A stretch of DNA of 64,000 nt from Hymenobacter volaticus. GTDB lineage: Bacteria; Bacteroidota; Bacteroidia; Cytophagales; Hymenobacteraceae. The notes beneath the pieces were generated by a model. That model was not told where the DNA came from. It saw only the letters and a list, made by a program, of their open reading frames with translations, and ran no database searches. This document shows positions 35,344-45,472 of the stretch, piece after piece. A program made the position numbers and the translations under genes. The number at the start of each line of letters is the position of its first letter. Position 1 is the first letter of the stretch. The stretch covers positions 186,001 to 250,000 of the forward strand of contig NZ_CP095062.1 of assembly GCF_022921055.1 (NCBI RefSeq), in the 5' to 3' direction.

Positions 35344-35451
35344 TACGAGAATGGTTCTACGCGTGCTACGCTTCACGAGCATCAATCAACTGCAATCAAC
35401 CGGTAAGATGCTCTTCTTATTGCCTTATTTAGTGGAGCGTTCAGCTGGCTT

Positions 35452-38400
35452 TTAGCTGGTTGCAGGTAACGAGGCCAACGCGAAAGATCTTTTCATATGG
35501 GTCATGACTTCTTGCAGCCCTTGCGAAATAGCAGTTACCAAAGCTGCCAAGGGCGCCTCTTGAAACTCGCCTTGCCACTCGTCTAGTTGACTTACTTGGG
35601 GCATTAAGTGCCAGACGTGCAAATGGGCCAAGCTTGGCTTAAGCGTATGAGCGGCGCTTTTCAATTGCGCCACGCACCGCTCCTGCAGGCCTTGCTTGAA
35701 CGCCTGTAGCATTTCCTCACCGCTTTCAACAAAAGTTTCCAGCATGAAAGTCACGAAGGAAAGGTCACCCTGCCCAACCTGCAACAACTCTTCTACTTCG
35801 TAGAGGGCTGACTTCGGGGCAGGAACCTCCGCTAAGCTAACCGCAGGTGCTAGCACGGCCGCGCACGGCGCTACCCATTCGCTTACGACCTGTAGCAATT
35901 CAGCTTCTTTGAATGGCTTGGTGAGATAGGCATTCATACCCGCGGCCAAACACTTTTCCCGTTCGCCCTTGATGGCATTAGCTGTCAGCGCAATAATCGG
36001 AGTTGTTAGGTGCAGTTGTTGACGCAGGGCATCGGTGGCAGCATAGCCATCCAGGACCGGCATCTGAATATCCATCAAGATCAGGTCGAACGGTTGTTCT
36101 TGAGCCAACGCCACGGCCTGTGCACCGTGTTCGGCTTCCGTTACATGCATCTGGGCGTGCTGCAAGAATGTCTTGGCAATCTGCCGATTGAAATGGTTGT
36201 CTTCCACCAGTAGCACATGCTTATAGCGCAATTCCTGGTAAACGGAACTGTCGGCTGGCAGCAGTGCCTGGGGCAGCAAATCGGTGGAAGTACCTACCGG
36301 CAGGCGCAAGGTAAACTGCACTACCGTTCCTTGCTGCTTTTGGCTTGTGACCTGCAAATCACTGTCCATCAGCTTCACCAGATTGCGGCAAATAGAGAGG
36401 CCAAGACCGGTGCCGCCAAACTTGCGCGTCACCGACGCATCTTCCTGGCTGAACTCTTGAAAAATGCGCGTCAGGAAAGCAGGATCAATACCAACGCCAG
36501 TATCCGTGACTTGGAATACCACTTCTGCTACGCCCTCTTCCTCGTTTGTGCTTACTATGTCGCACGACACTACCACTTGCCCTTTTTCCGTGAACTTGAT
36601 GGCGTTGCCAGCCAGATTCAAGAGCACCTGCGTAATGCGGTGAGGGTCGCCAAGCAGCACGGCTGGCAGTTGCGAACTGCCCTGCGTGAGCAGCGTGAGG
36701 CCAGCTTCTGCAGCTTTATAGTGCAGCGTCTGCTCCACTTGGTTTAGCAACTGCATGGGCGAGAAACCCACTTGCTCGAGCACCATTTTGCCGGCCTCCA
36801 GCTTCGAGAGGTCGAGAATGTCATTGATAATAACCAGCAAGTTTTCTGCCGACGTGCTAATTGCTTGCTGATAACTGTTCTGGGTTGGCGTGAGCGGCGT
36901 TTTGGCTAGTAGCTGGCTCATGCCCAAAATAGCATTCATGGGCGTGCGAATCTCGTGGCTCATATTGGCCAGGAAAATCTCGCGAGCCCGCACAGCCGAT
37001 TCGGCCGCTAGTTTGGCGTGGCGCAAAGCTTGTTCGGTGGCAACCCGGTCCGTTACATCCAAGCCGTACCCTATAATAAGGTGCAAAGAGCCATCTGGGT
37101 GGAACACGGGCTGCAGGCACCGATACTGATGCCGGGTTCCTTCGGGGCGAAAGAAGGTTTCCTCGTACGTCACGAGACGGCGCTCGCGCACGGCCTCTTC
37201 GAAGCGAGCGTGGCGCTCCTCGGCCATGGCTATCGGGCGCTTGTTGCGAGCAAAATATTCAAAATTGTCTTTGCCAATCACCCATTTGCGTACTTCCGGG
37301 TTTTTGATTCCGCTGGCGTTGACATACAAGTACCGAAATTGATTGTCGAATATGCCTACGTCGCACGGCAACTGATCCAGCGCAAATTCATAGAACTCCC
37401 GCTGATCAACGAGTTGCTTTTCCGCGTTCCGCCGCTCGGTTACATCAATGCCCATGCCCACAACCAAATGCAGCGAACCATCTGCTGCAAATATGGGCCG
37501 ATAGTAACGCTGTACGTACCGGACCCCAGCAGTGGTTGTTATCGTTTCTTCCCACATAGAAGAGGTCCGGGTCTGCACAGCATGCTCGAAGCATTGCCGC
37601 CGATGCACAGCCACTTCGCGGGGACGCTGGCGATACTCGCAATAACTGAAATCGTCTTGCCCAATAATCCAAGCTCGCAGTTCGGGATTTGAGATGCTAC
37701 GGGCATTAACAAAACGGTAGCGATGCGCGGCATCGAAAACCGCAACTTCCACTGGCAATTCGTGCAGAATGGCTTCGTAGAATTCCTGTTGCTTGACAAG
37801 TTCAGCTTCGGCGTGGTGCAAAGCGGTGCTATCAGTAAAGCATAGCTGCACGCGGGTTTGGTCGGCTACGGCAGTAACTTGGTAGTAGTGGCTGCCCACT
37901 TGCACCTCTTTTGCTTGCAGGGTCCCGGTATGCAGAGCAGCTTGTACTATGGGTTGCAGTAGGCTACTGCTGTTCAAGCCCTCCTGCTCGAGGGTTTCTA
38001 TGAGAGTAGCGGCGGCAGCATTCGTGTATAGCACTTGTCCGGTTGCCGAAATCTCAACTACGGGGTGCGGATGATCTGCCAACAGCCAACTGGTATCGTG
38101 CGCAGATGGCTGAAAACACTGTACGTGGCCAAAGGATCCATCACCAAGCACCAAGTAGTCCCATCTTGTCGCCTGGCCGTTTGCCAATACTGCTCGCTGA
38201 TCATACGCGCTGTGCCCACTTGTCTGCATAGCCTGCGCGCGCGTCAAGAAATCTGCTGGGTTTTGGAACTGCTGTTGCAAGGCCAATACCATTTCCGCTT
38301 CCGGCTTGTCGGCTTCTGCTGTCCTGAGCCAATCGCGACCCGAAGAGTTGGCTGCTGCAATGTTTCCTTCCTCGGTGGTGATAACGACATGGCCAGGTAG

Positions 38401-38586
38401 TGCTTCTACTAAGCCAGTAAAACGCGCTTCCTGATACCGAGCTTGGGCCTGGGCTTCAGCAAGCGCCTGCTCCAGCCAGGCCAAGCGCTCTTCAGCCCAC
38501 AGTCGCCACGCTTGCTCGTCGGTGGGAGCAGAAGCTGAATAATCACAAGCAGAGAAAGATGCGGCAGCAATAGCCATGCAACACAT
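35452..38586 (-). CDS. PAS hybrid histidine kinase with receiver and HPt domains
   Basis: Cytoplasmic phosphorelay kinase of about 1044 residues. Four PAS domains occupy about 50-515: two weaker ones (LVEALPGHVVITTEEGNIAA; HPHPVVEISATGQVLYTN) and two homologous ones (LPVEVAVFDAAHRYRFVNA; LPCDVGIFDNQFRYLYVNA). The kinase core has H-box FLANMSHEIRTPMN and G-box GGTGLGLSICRNL. The receiver (about 780-895) has the phospho-Asp in DLILMDIQMPVLDG and Lys in LTKPF. The C-terminal HPt domain has its probable His in SAAHTLKPSL. The chain is thus a self-contained His-Asp-His relay needing an external response regulator. ATG at 38586 or 38577 can serve as start; the short hydrophobic N-terminus with a Cys is not a convincing lipobox. 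No receiver partner lies beside it. Confidence 0.93.
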   Translation of the reverse strand: MCCMAIAAASFSACDYSASAPTDEQAWRLWAEERLAWLEQALAEAQAQARYQEARFTGLVEALPGHVVITTEEGNIAAANSSGRDWLRTAEADKPEAEMVLALQQQFQNPADFLTRAQAMQTSGHSAYDQRAVLANGQATRWDYLVLGDGSFGHVQCFQPSAHDTSWLLADHPHPVVEISATGQVLYTNAAAATLIETLEQEGLNSSSLLQPIVQAALHTGTLQAKEVQVGSHYYQVTAVADQTRVQLCFTDSTALHHAEAELVKQQEFYEAILHELPVEVAVFDAAHRYRFVNARSISNPELRAWIIGQDDFSYCEYRQRPREVAVHRRQCFEHAVQTRTSSMWEETITTTAGVRYVQRYYRPIFAADGSLHLVVGMGIDVTERRNAEKQLVDQREFYEFALDQLPCDVGIFDNQFRYLYVNASGIKNPEVRKWVIGKDNFEYFARNKRPIAMAEERHARFEEAVRERRLVTYEETFFRPEGTRHQYRCLQPVFHPDGSLHLIIGYGLDVTDRVATEQALRHAKLAAESAVRAREIFLANMSHEIRTPMNAILGMSQLLAKTPLTPTQNSYQQAISTSAENLLVIINDILDLSKLEAGKMVLEQVGFSPMQLLNQVEQTLHYKAAEAGLTLLTQGSSQLPAVLLGDPHRITQVLLNLAGNAIKFTEKGQVVVSCDIVSTNEEEGVAEVVFQVTDTGVGIDPAFLTRIFQEFSQEDASVTRKFGGTGLGLSICRNLVKLMDSDLQVTSQKQQGTVVQFTLRLPVGTSTDLLPQALLPADSSVYQELRYKHVLLVEDNHFNRQIAKTFLQHAQMHVTEAEHGAQAVALAQEQPFDLILMDIQMPVLDGYAATDALRQQLHLTTPIIALTANAIKGEREKCLAAGMNAYLTKPFKEAELLQVVSEWVAPCAAVLAPAVSLAEVPAPKSALYEVEELLQVGQGDLSFVTFMLETFVESGEEMLQAFKQGLQERCVAQLKSAAHTLKPSLAHLHVWHLMPQVSQLDEWQGEFQEAPLAALVTAISQGLQEVMTHMKRSFALASLPATS

Positions 38587-39711
38587 AAATATAAAATGTA
38601 CAGATCAGCAAATATAGACAAAGTAACATGACCAATACTATTTTATTTAATCTATTGAATTACAGCATATTGTATATTATTTAATATAACTAATCTAATA
38701 ACAACTTGTAAAACACAAGTGTATAAAAATTATGTCAATCTCACCCATCACTCTACAGTGTACAATGCAGCATCACTACCTTCATCAGCTTCTCGATACT
38801 TGTGCTTAGTACTCTGTTCGCGTGGGATATAGTAAAGCGTAGAGACACCTATCGAACAATGCTCCGACCAGTTCAAATCACCTCTGGCGAATAGAGAAGT
38901 CACGCAGTAAGCCTGATTTTTATCAGCATACTCTAGCAGAATGCAATTGTATAGTTTTATTGAAAATATCCTAAAAATACACATTTCGTGTATTACCAAA
39001 TTTAGATTTCTCCTTTTAGCAGAGAATAGAGCGGGATTTGCTAAGATTTTTGTCGCTTCTTGCCAATTAAATATCCAAATTTTTATAGTGGTTCTTAATT
39101 AACGCCTAAAAAGAGTTTATTTTTATTAGAGTATTTACAAAAATTATTTGATAGTTTACATATATCAAATAATAGAGCTTCCGTTGGCCCTTGGTCTAGA
39201 AACTACAGGGATTGGTGCTGAAAAGGTGGGGAATAAGCGCGAATACCAAAATCCGAGTAGTTACTAGTGCAGAATAGCGAGTTGGTTGATTTGAAAGTAT
39301 ATGATTAAAATTATATAAACTGAAATGTAGCTACATCTAAGTCTCGACGATTAGTTTACCTATCTAATCCGGTAAGGTAAACCGATACTATACGCGCAGG
39401 ATTAAGTGCTTGTCCTTCGCGATATACAGCTCTACGCTAAGGCATGAGCTTGGCGTACTTATGCTTTCCACAGCCTCTGGCTCGACAGCTTGACCGCTCT
39501 ACAAGGGAACTCGCAAGAGGGAACTCGATCTGCTGCTCTGGTTGCCTAACCCAAGCGTAGGTTCTTCTCCTTTTTCAACAGTTGAGCTTGACTTACAAGG
39601 CACGGCGTGCAGCTACTCCGTGCATGCCACTCACCGAGTCACTGGTCGCAGCTAAGCAATAGCGCTTGCTGCTCACGGAAAACCACCACCCTTTATTCTT
39701 TACCCGTTTCC
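38587..39711. other. 1.1-kb intergenic region with AT-rich core
   Basis: The longest non-coding stretch of the window, between divergent genes. About 38590-39360 is clearly more AT-rich than its surroundings. It holds an 11-bp inverted repeat (39143-39173) and a small stem near 38974-38992 (AATACAC/GTGTATT). No frame has coding character; the 83-codon minus frame at 38748-38999 looks spurious. It may be a promoter region for the giant secreted protein, or a remnant of a lost gene. Confidence 0.5.
39143..39173. repeat. 11-bp inverted repeat in AT-rich region
   Basis: ATTATTTGATA and its exact complement TATCAAATAAT separated by 9 bp. The centre-to-centre spacing of about 20 bp (two helical turns) suits a dimeric regulator site. 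In AT-rich DNA some chance pairing is expected. Confidence 0.4.
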
Positions 39712-42700
39712 ATGGATTACAACCTCTACTCTCCTAGCAGGTGTTTTTGTCAGGGCTACCTGCTGCTATTAGCCATCATTGGCTTCTGCTTCTCAACAGC
39801 CACTCCAACGGCCTCATGGGCACAATCGTCGCAGCCACGCACGTTGGCGCCGGGATTAATCAACCGTATGGCAGCAGCGGCAGGTAACGACAAAGAGAAA
39901 AAAAAGAAAAAAGCCAAGTTGCCACCCGAGCCGTTGTCAGGGGCACGTTTGGCCAATGCGCAATATAACTTCTCGTTCTCCCCGAGCGCCTTGAAGGGTA
40001 TCACGCTCGAAAACCCCACCTCGTTGCAGTTCGGTCCTGATGGCCGCCTTTACGTCTCACAACAGAATGGTCTTATTAAAGCCTTCACAATCAAGCGCAA
40101 TGGGGTTAACGATTATTCGGTAACGGCTACCGAAACCATCAGTTTGATTAATTCGATACCCAATCACGATGACAATGGGCAGTTGAATGCCAGCGTGCAG
40201 ACGCGGCAAGTAACGGGCATCTTAGTGAAGGGCACTGACACGAACCCCGTGCTCTACGTTTCTTCCTCCGACAGCCGCATCGGTGGGCCCGGGGGCGACC
40301 TTAACCTGGACACCAACTCCGGCATTGTTTCGCGCCTGACCCGTACAAATGGTACCTGGAGCAAGATCGATCTTGTGCGTGGACTGCCCCGCTCCGAGGA
40401 GAATCACTCCTCTAACGGTATGCAGCTCGACACGCAGACCAACACGCTGCTGCTAGCTCAAGGCGGCCACACCAACGCGGGCTCGCCCTCGGTCAACTTC
40501 GCTTTCACGCCCGAGTATGCTCTTTCAGCAGCTATTCTTTCTATCAACCTAACGGCCATTGACGCGCTGCCTACCTTAGGCAGCGGTAACACTGCCTACA
40601 AATACGACCTACCTACCCTCGATGACCCCACCCGAGCCGGTAACCCCGACGCTATGGACCCCTTTGGTGGCAACGATGGGCTGAACCAGGCCAAGATAGT
40701 TGCTAATGGGCCAGTGCAAATCTTCTCGCCCGGCTACCGCAACCCCTACGACCTCGTCCTCACCCGTAACCGCCGCCTCTACACCATCGACAACGGCGCG
40801 AACCAGGGCTGGGGCGGCTACCCAGAAAACGAGGGGACACCCAACGTTACCAACAACTACGTCAATGGTGAGCCGGGCTCGAGCACCCCATCGGCCACGG
40901 AGGGCACCGTTAACAACCTCGACAACCTGCACTACATCGGCAACCTTACTACCTACTCCGCGGGTACTTATTATGGGGGTCACCCTGCTCCTACTCGCGC
41001 CAACCCAAACGGTGCGGGCCTTTATACCCACAACGGTACCAGCGGGGTGTGGCGCAACAGCAAAAGCGGGACAAACCCATTGCCCACTGACTGGCCACCC
41101 GTTGCCAAAACCAATACCATTGAAGGTGACTTTCAGATGCCCGGCAGTGCCGCCAGCAAATCCCTGCTGACGTTTTCTTCTTCCACGAATGGCATGTGCG
41201 AATACACGGCTTCCAACTTTAGCAATGCGCTGCAAGGCTCATTGCTGGCCTGTACATTCGATGGTACTATTGCCAAGATAACGCTGACAGCGGATGGCAC
41301 AGGGGTGACCAACCCGTACGACCCAAACAACAAGCTCAACTCCGACCTGCCCTTCGCCTCCAACTTCGGCTCCACGCCTCTCGACGTGACAGCGCAAGGC
41401 GACACCGAGATATTCCCTGGCACTGTCTGGGCCGCTACTTACGGAGCCAGCGCCATTACCGTCTTCGAGCCGCAAGACTTCTTAACATGCACCGGTAACT
41501 ACAACAGCAACGACGACGACCAGGACGGCTACACCAACGCCGACGAAATCGACAACGGCACTCAACCCTGCTCGGCTGCAAGTCGCCCCGACGACGCCAA
41601 CAACAACAAGATATCTGACCTTAACGACCCTGACGACGACAGCGACGGGCTGGCCGACAACAAGGACTTCTTCGCCCTCGACAAAGACAACGGCCTAGCC
41701 ACGAACTTGCCTATCAAGTACGACTTGTTCAACAACTACCCCGGCACGGGCCTCTTCGGCCTTGGCTTCACGGGCTTGATGAGCAACGGCGACAGCATCT
41801 ATTCCGATTCGTTTGAGGAGCAAAACTTGATTGCTGGCGGCGCAGTGGGTAGCTTCTCTATCACCAACGTGGCGCCGGGAGATGCACAGGGCTCCCTAAA
41901 CACGCAAGAAGATGCATTCCAATTCGGGGTTAAATCGACGGGTGTGCCTTTCACGATACAGAGTCGGTTGCTCGGACCTTTTTTCAATGGCAAGACGCCA
42001 CAGGCCTTCCAGTCGCAGGGCATCTACCTCGGCACCGGTGACCAAAACAACTACCTCAAGATTGCCATTGCGGCAAGTGGTGGCGTGGCTGTTTTGCAGA
42101 TCGTGCACGAGAATGCAGGCGTGCCCGTAGTCACTAACTTCGCGCTGCCAGGTGGCTCACCTAGTTCGACTCTCGACTTCTATTTCAGTGTGAACCCCGC
42201 CACGGGTACGGTGCAGCCCAAGTATGCAATTAATGGGGGCATAACCACCAATCTAGGCAATCCGGTGCAACTGAGTGGGGCACTGCTGGCAGCGGTGCAG
42301 AGCAACAAAGCCTACGCTGTAGGTCTAATAGCTACCTCTCGCGGCTCCTCTCCTTTTGTGGCTAAATGGGACTTGATTTACGTCACGGCCGATCAGGGAA
42401 CGGGGGACAACACGGCCGTATACCGCATAAATGCTGGCGGCGGCCAAGTAATCAATTCCATCGGCACCTTCAGCGCCGACCAATACTTCTCGGGAGGCAG
42501 CGTAGCTAGTTCATCGGTGGCTATTGCCAACACCACCGATGATGCTATTTATCAATCGGAGCGCTACGGCACTTCCACTTACGCCATGCCCGTACCCAAT
42601 GGGCAGTATACGGTTAAGCTGCACTTCGCCGAATTTTACTGGACGGCTGCGGGTCAGCGCGTGTTCGACGTAACGGCCGAAGGCACGAAGATGCTGGCAG

Positions 42701-45159
42701 CGTACGATATTCTTAAGAAGGTGGGCCCCAACACAGCTACCACTGAGACTTTCAACGTCAACGTTACGGATGGGGTACTTACGCTGGCTTTCACGCCTGG
42801 TACTTCTGGCGTGGATCAACCTAAGATTTCTGCCATCGAGGTTCTTAAACCCGTTAGCGCGTCAACGCACCGTATCAATGCGGGTGGGCCTGCCCTTACT
42901 ACATCTATCGGCGCATTCACGGCCGACCAGTACTTCTCGGGTGGCAACGCCTCGGGTGGCAGCAACCCCATTGCCGGTACTGAAGACGATGCCTTGTATC
43001 AAACGGAACGGTGGGGCTCGATGACCTACAACTTGCCCGTCAGCAACGGCACCTACACCGTCAAGCTCCACTTTGCCGAAGTGTATTGGAATGCAGTTGG
43101 GCAACGCGTCTTTGATGTGTCAGCGGAAGGCAACAAGGTGCTTAGCGCCTACGATATTGTGAAGAAGGTCGGCCAGAACACGGCTACGACCGAGACCTTC
43201 ACGGTCAACGTTACCGATGGGCAGCTTACGTTAGCCTTTGCAAAAGGAACGGCGGGTGCAGATGAGCCCAAGGTTTCGGCTATCGAGGTCATCGCAGGTG
43301 GCTCACCTAGCAATACTGCACCAACAGCCAATGCAGGACCCGACAAAACCATCACATTACCTACCAGTAGCGTTGTTTTAACTGGTTCAGGCACTGACCC
43401 CGACGGCACGATTGCCAGTTATGCTTGGACGCAAGTAAGCGGGCCGAACAACGCTACCTTCTCCAGCAAAACGGTCGCCCAGCCCACCGTCAGCGGACTA
43501 GTGGCGGGCCCCTATGTGTTTAGCTTGGTAGTCACCGATAATGGCGGCTTGGCTAGCCCCGCCGATCAGGTAGCTGTGACCGTAAATTCGGCTCCTGGGG
43601 CAGGTGACACGCCATTGTACCGTGTGAATGCCGGCGGCGGCCAAGTAACCAATTCCATTGGCCTGTTTGCCGCCGATCAGTACTTCACGGGGGGCACCAC
43701 TTTCGCTACCTCCGCCGGCATTGCTGGTACCGACGATGATGCGATGTACCAGACGGAACGCTATGGCACCTCTTTTGGATACGGCTTTGCGGTGAGCAGT
43801 GGCAAGCGGTACCGCGTTGTGCTCCACTTCGCCGAAATCTACGCCAGCACCGTCGGCCAGCGCGTCTTCGACGTGTCTATTGAAGGTAGTAAGGTGCTCG
43901 ACAACTACGACATCTTCAAGAAGGTGGGCACTAACGTGGCCACCACCGAAACCTTCACCACCTCCACCGTGGCCGATGATGTGCTCAATATCAACTTCAG
44001 CTCACTGGCTGCTGATGGCGGAATTGACAATGCGAAAATCTCGGCTATTGAAATCTATACCCTCCCAAACAATGCAGCACCAGTAGCTAATGCCGGTCCC
44101 GATAAGTCCGTTACCTTACCAACCAATAGTGTGGTGCTGAGTGGTTCGGGTTCCGACCCAGATGGTTCTGTTTCCGGCTTCACCTGGACGCAAGTAAGCG
44201 GGCCGAACAACGCTACCTTCTCCAGTAAAACCGTAGCTGCACCTACTGTAAGCGGACTAGTGGCGGGCCCGTATGTGTTCAGCTTGGTGGTCACCGATAA
44301 TAGCGGCCTCGCCAGTGCTGCCGATCAAGTGACGGTAACGGTAAGTTCCACTTCAACCGGCACGGCCGTCTACCGCCTCAATGCCGGTGGCCCGGCAGCT
44401 TCAACCTCGGTTGGCAACTTTGCAGCCGACCAATACGCCAGCGGAGGCTTCCCCTCTTCCTCTCCCAACACGGCCATTGCGGGTACCACCGATGATGTAC
44501 TGTACCAGACCGAGCGCTGGGGCACAATGACCTATGCTTTACCTGTGAGCAACGGTACCTACACCGTCAAGCTCCACTTTGCTGAGGTGTATTGGAATGC
44601 AGTTGGGCAACGCGTGTTCGACGTTTCGGCTGAGGGCACGAAAGTGCTGACGGCCTATGATATCCTTTCGAAAGTGGGACGCAATACTGCTAGGGTCGAA
44701 ACCTTCACGGTAACTGTCAACGACGGGTCCTTGACTTTGGCTTTTGCGAAAGGAACAGCCGGCAAAGACGAACCCAAGGTCTCGGCTATCGAAGTATTGA
44801 CCGGTTCGGGCGCTCGTTCTAGCGCAGAGGCTAGCTTGAGCACATTGGCGGTCCCTGGCTCTAGTCCACTGGCCGCGGACAAACCGGTTCTTTCGTACAG
44901 CTCGCAAGTGATATTGTACCCGAACCCATCCGCCGACGGCCTGTTTAGCGTTGGGCTGCCAGCTGCATTCCAAGGAGAAGTTTCGTATGTGCTAGTATCG
45001 TCACTTGGCAAGACCGTAAGCAGCGGTAAGCGCACCGTATCGGGCGGCGCTCCGCATCTCTTCTTCGACTTCTCGCAGCAAATGCTTGCCGAGGGCGTCT
45101 ACTACCTACAGTTGGAGGGCAATAAGGCGCAAGCCCGCGTGAAACTGATGCGTAAATAA
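39712..45159 (+). CDS. Giant T9SS-secreted protein: sugar-dehydrogenase-like propeller, malectin x4, PKD-type x2
   Basis: Secreted multidomain protein of about 1815 residues. Start ATG 39712; the frame runs 35 codons further upstream. A signal peptide (LLLLAIIGFCFSTATPTASWA) leads to a lysine run and a glucose/sorbosone-dehydrogenase-type beta-propeller (about 85-600; FGPDGRLYVSQQNGLIKAF, FSPGYRNPYDLVL). An acidic thrombospondin-3-like calcium segment (about 593-660; NSNDDDQDGYTNADEIDNG) and a lectin-like domain (about 690-890) come next. Malectin domains start near 902, 1052, 1302 and 1552 (RINAGG...ADQYFSGG...VKLHFAE), with PKD-type Ig domains at about 1202 and 1454 (ANAGPDK). A T9SS sorting domain (LYPNPSADGLFSV to VKLMRK) ends it. 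A role in surface glycan binding or oxidation is likely; catalytic activity is unproven. Confidence 0.9.
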   Translation: MDYNLYSPSRCFCQGYLLLLAIIGFCFSTATPTASWAQSSQPRTLAPGLINRMAAAAGNDKEKKKKKAKLPPEPLSGARLANAQYNFSFSPSALKGITLENPTSLQFGPDGRLYVSQQNGLIKAFTIKRNGVNDYSVTATETISLINSIPNHDDNGQLNASVQTRQVTGILVKGTDTNPVLYVSSSDSRIGGPGGDLNLDTNSGIVSRLTRTNGTWSKIDLVRGLPRSEENHSSNGMQLDTQTNTLLLAQGGHTNAGSPSVNFAFTPEYALSAAILSINLTAIDALPTLGSGNTAYKYDLPTLDDPTRAGNPDAMDPFGGNDGLNQAKIVANGPVQIFSPGYRNPYDLVLTRNRRLYTIDNGANQGWGGYPENEGTPNVTNNYVNGEPGSSTPSATEGTVNNLDNLHYIGNLTTYSAGTYYGGHPAPTRANPNGAGLYTHNGTSGVWRNSKSGTNPLPTDWPPVAKTNTIEGDFQMPGSAASKSLLTFSSSTNGMCEYTASNFSNALQGSLLACTFDGTIAKITLTADGTGVTNPYDPNNKLNSDLPFASNFGSTPLDVTAQGDTEIFPGTVWAATYGASAITVFEPQDFLTCTGNYNSNDDDQDGYTNADEIDNGTQPCSAASRPDDANNNKISDLNDPDDDSDGLADNKDFFALDKDNGLATNLPIKYDLFNNYPGTGLFGLGFTGLMSNGDSIYSDSFEEQNLIAGGAVGSFSITNVAPGDAQGSLNTQEDAFQFGVKSTGVPFTIQSRLLGPFFNGKTPQAFQSQGIYLGTGDQNNYLKIAIAASGGVAVLQIVHENAGVPVVTNFALPGGSPSSTLDFYFSVNPATGTVQPKYAINGGITTNLGNPVQLSGALLAAVQSNKAYAVGLIATSRGSSPFVAKWDLIYVTADQGTGDNTAVYRINAGGGQVINSIGTFSADQYFSGGSVASSSVAIANTTDDAIYQSERYGTSTYAMPVPNGQYTVKLHFAEFYWTAAGQRVFDVTAEGTKMLAAYDILKKVGPNTATTETFNVNVTDGVLTLAFTPGTSGVDQPKISAIEVLKPVSASTHRINAGGPALTTSIGAFTADQYFSGGNASGGSNPIAGTEDDALYQTERWGSMTYNLPVSNGTYTVKLHFAEVYWNAVGQRVFDVSAEGNKVLSAYDIVKKVGQNTATTETFTVNVTDGQLTLAFAKGTAGADEPKVSAIEVIAGGSPSNTAPTANAGPDKTITLPTSSVVLTGSGTDPDGTIASYAWTQVSGPNNATFSSKTVAQPTVSGLVAGPYVFSLVVTDNGGLASPADQVAVTVNSAPGAGDTPLYRVNAGGGQVTNSIGLFAADQYFTGGTTFATSAGIAGTDDDAMYQTERYGTSFGYGFAVSSGKRYRVVLHFAEIYASTVGQRVFDVSIEGSKVLDNYDIFKKVGTNVATTETFTTSTVADDVLNINFSSLAADGGIDNAKISAIEIYTLPNNAAPVANAGPDKSVTLPTNSVVLSGSGSDPDGSVSGFTWTQVSGPNNATFSSKTVAAPTVSGLVAGPYVFSLVVTDNSGLASAADQVTVTVSSTSTGTAVYRLNAGGPAASTSVGNFAADQYASGGFPSSSPNTAIAGTTDDVLYQTERWGTMTYALPVSNGTYTVKLHFAEVYWNAVGQRVFDVSAEGTKVLTAYDILSKVGRNTARVETFTVTVNDGSLTLAFAKGTAGKDEPKVSAIEVLTGSGARSSAEASLSTLAVPGSSPLAADKPVLSYSSQVILYPNPSADGLFSVGLPAAFQGEVSYVLVSSLGKTVSSGKRTVSGGAPHLFFDFSQQMLAEGVYYLQLEGNKAQARVKLMRK
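43051..43109 (+). repeat. Internal DNA repeat A, copy 1 (second copy 44557-44615)
   Basis: A 59-bp segment within malectin domain 2, repeated in malectin domain 4 with only two base differences (GCCGAA versus GCTGAG). This near-identity at the DNA level points to recent duplication or gene conversion between the domains. Confidence 0.85.
43426..43466 (+). repeat. Internal DNA repeat B, copy 1 (second copy 44185-44225)
   Basis: A 41-bp segment of the first PKD-type domain that is identical in the second one, both starting TGGACGCAAGTAAGCGGG. It is a possible site for recombination changing domain number. Confidence 0.85.
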
Positions 45160-45209
45160 CTCGGTAAGCAACGGCCGTTTGCGGAACGCCCTAAATATTT
45201 TACGGCCCA

Positions 45210-45253
45210 CACACAATAAAGCCCCTTCCACATGGTTGGGGCTTTATTGTGTG
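45210..45253 (+). terminator. Terminator after the giant secreted protein
   Basis: Perfect 16-bp inverted repeat (CACACAATAAAGCCCC and its complement) with a 12-nt loop, 50 bp past the stop codon. Confidence 0.8.
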
Positions 45254-45472
45254 CATTCCACTGCATTTCACGAGGCTTCTCCCACTTAAACTGAACAATG
45301 CGAAGTCATGTCCAGGCAGAAAATAAAACCTTAAGTAATAGCTCTTCGTCAGAGGTTGGCAGCACGTGCAGAGTTGATTCTCGTTCGGAAGTTCAACCTC
45401 GCGTAGTGCGCTTGGGAAGACGTTCTAATTTCTAAGCAAGTTTATGCAAGTAAACTTGGCAATCAACCTCTT

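Noticed and set aside
38748..38999. 83-codon minus-strand frame in the AT-rich island
   Set aside because: AT-rich composition, scattered Cys/Tyr/Ile, no known pattern, no nearby promoter or terminator.
42400..44800. Repeats considered as a CRISPR array or tandem satellite
   Set aside because: The repeats are in frame, of differing lengths, and correspond to malectin and PKD-type protein domains.
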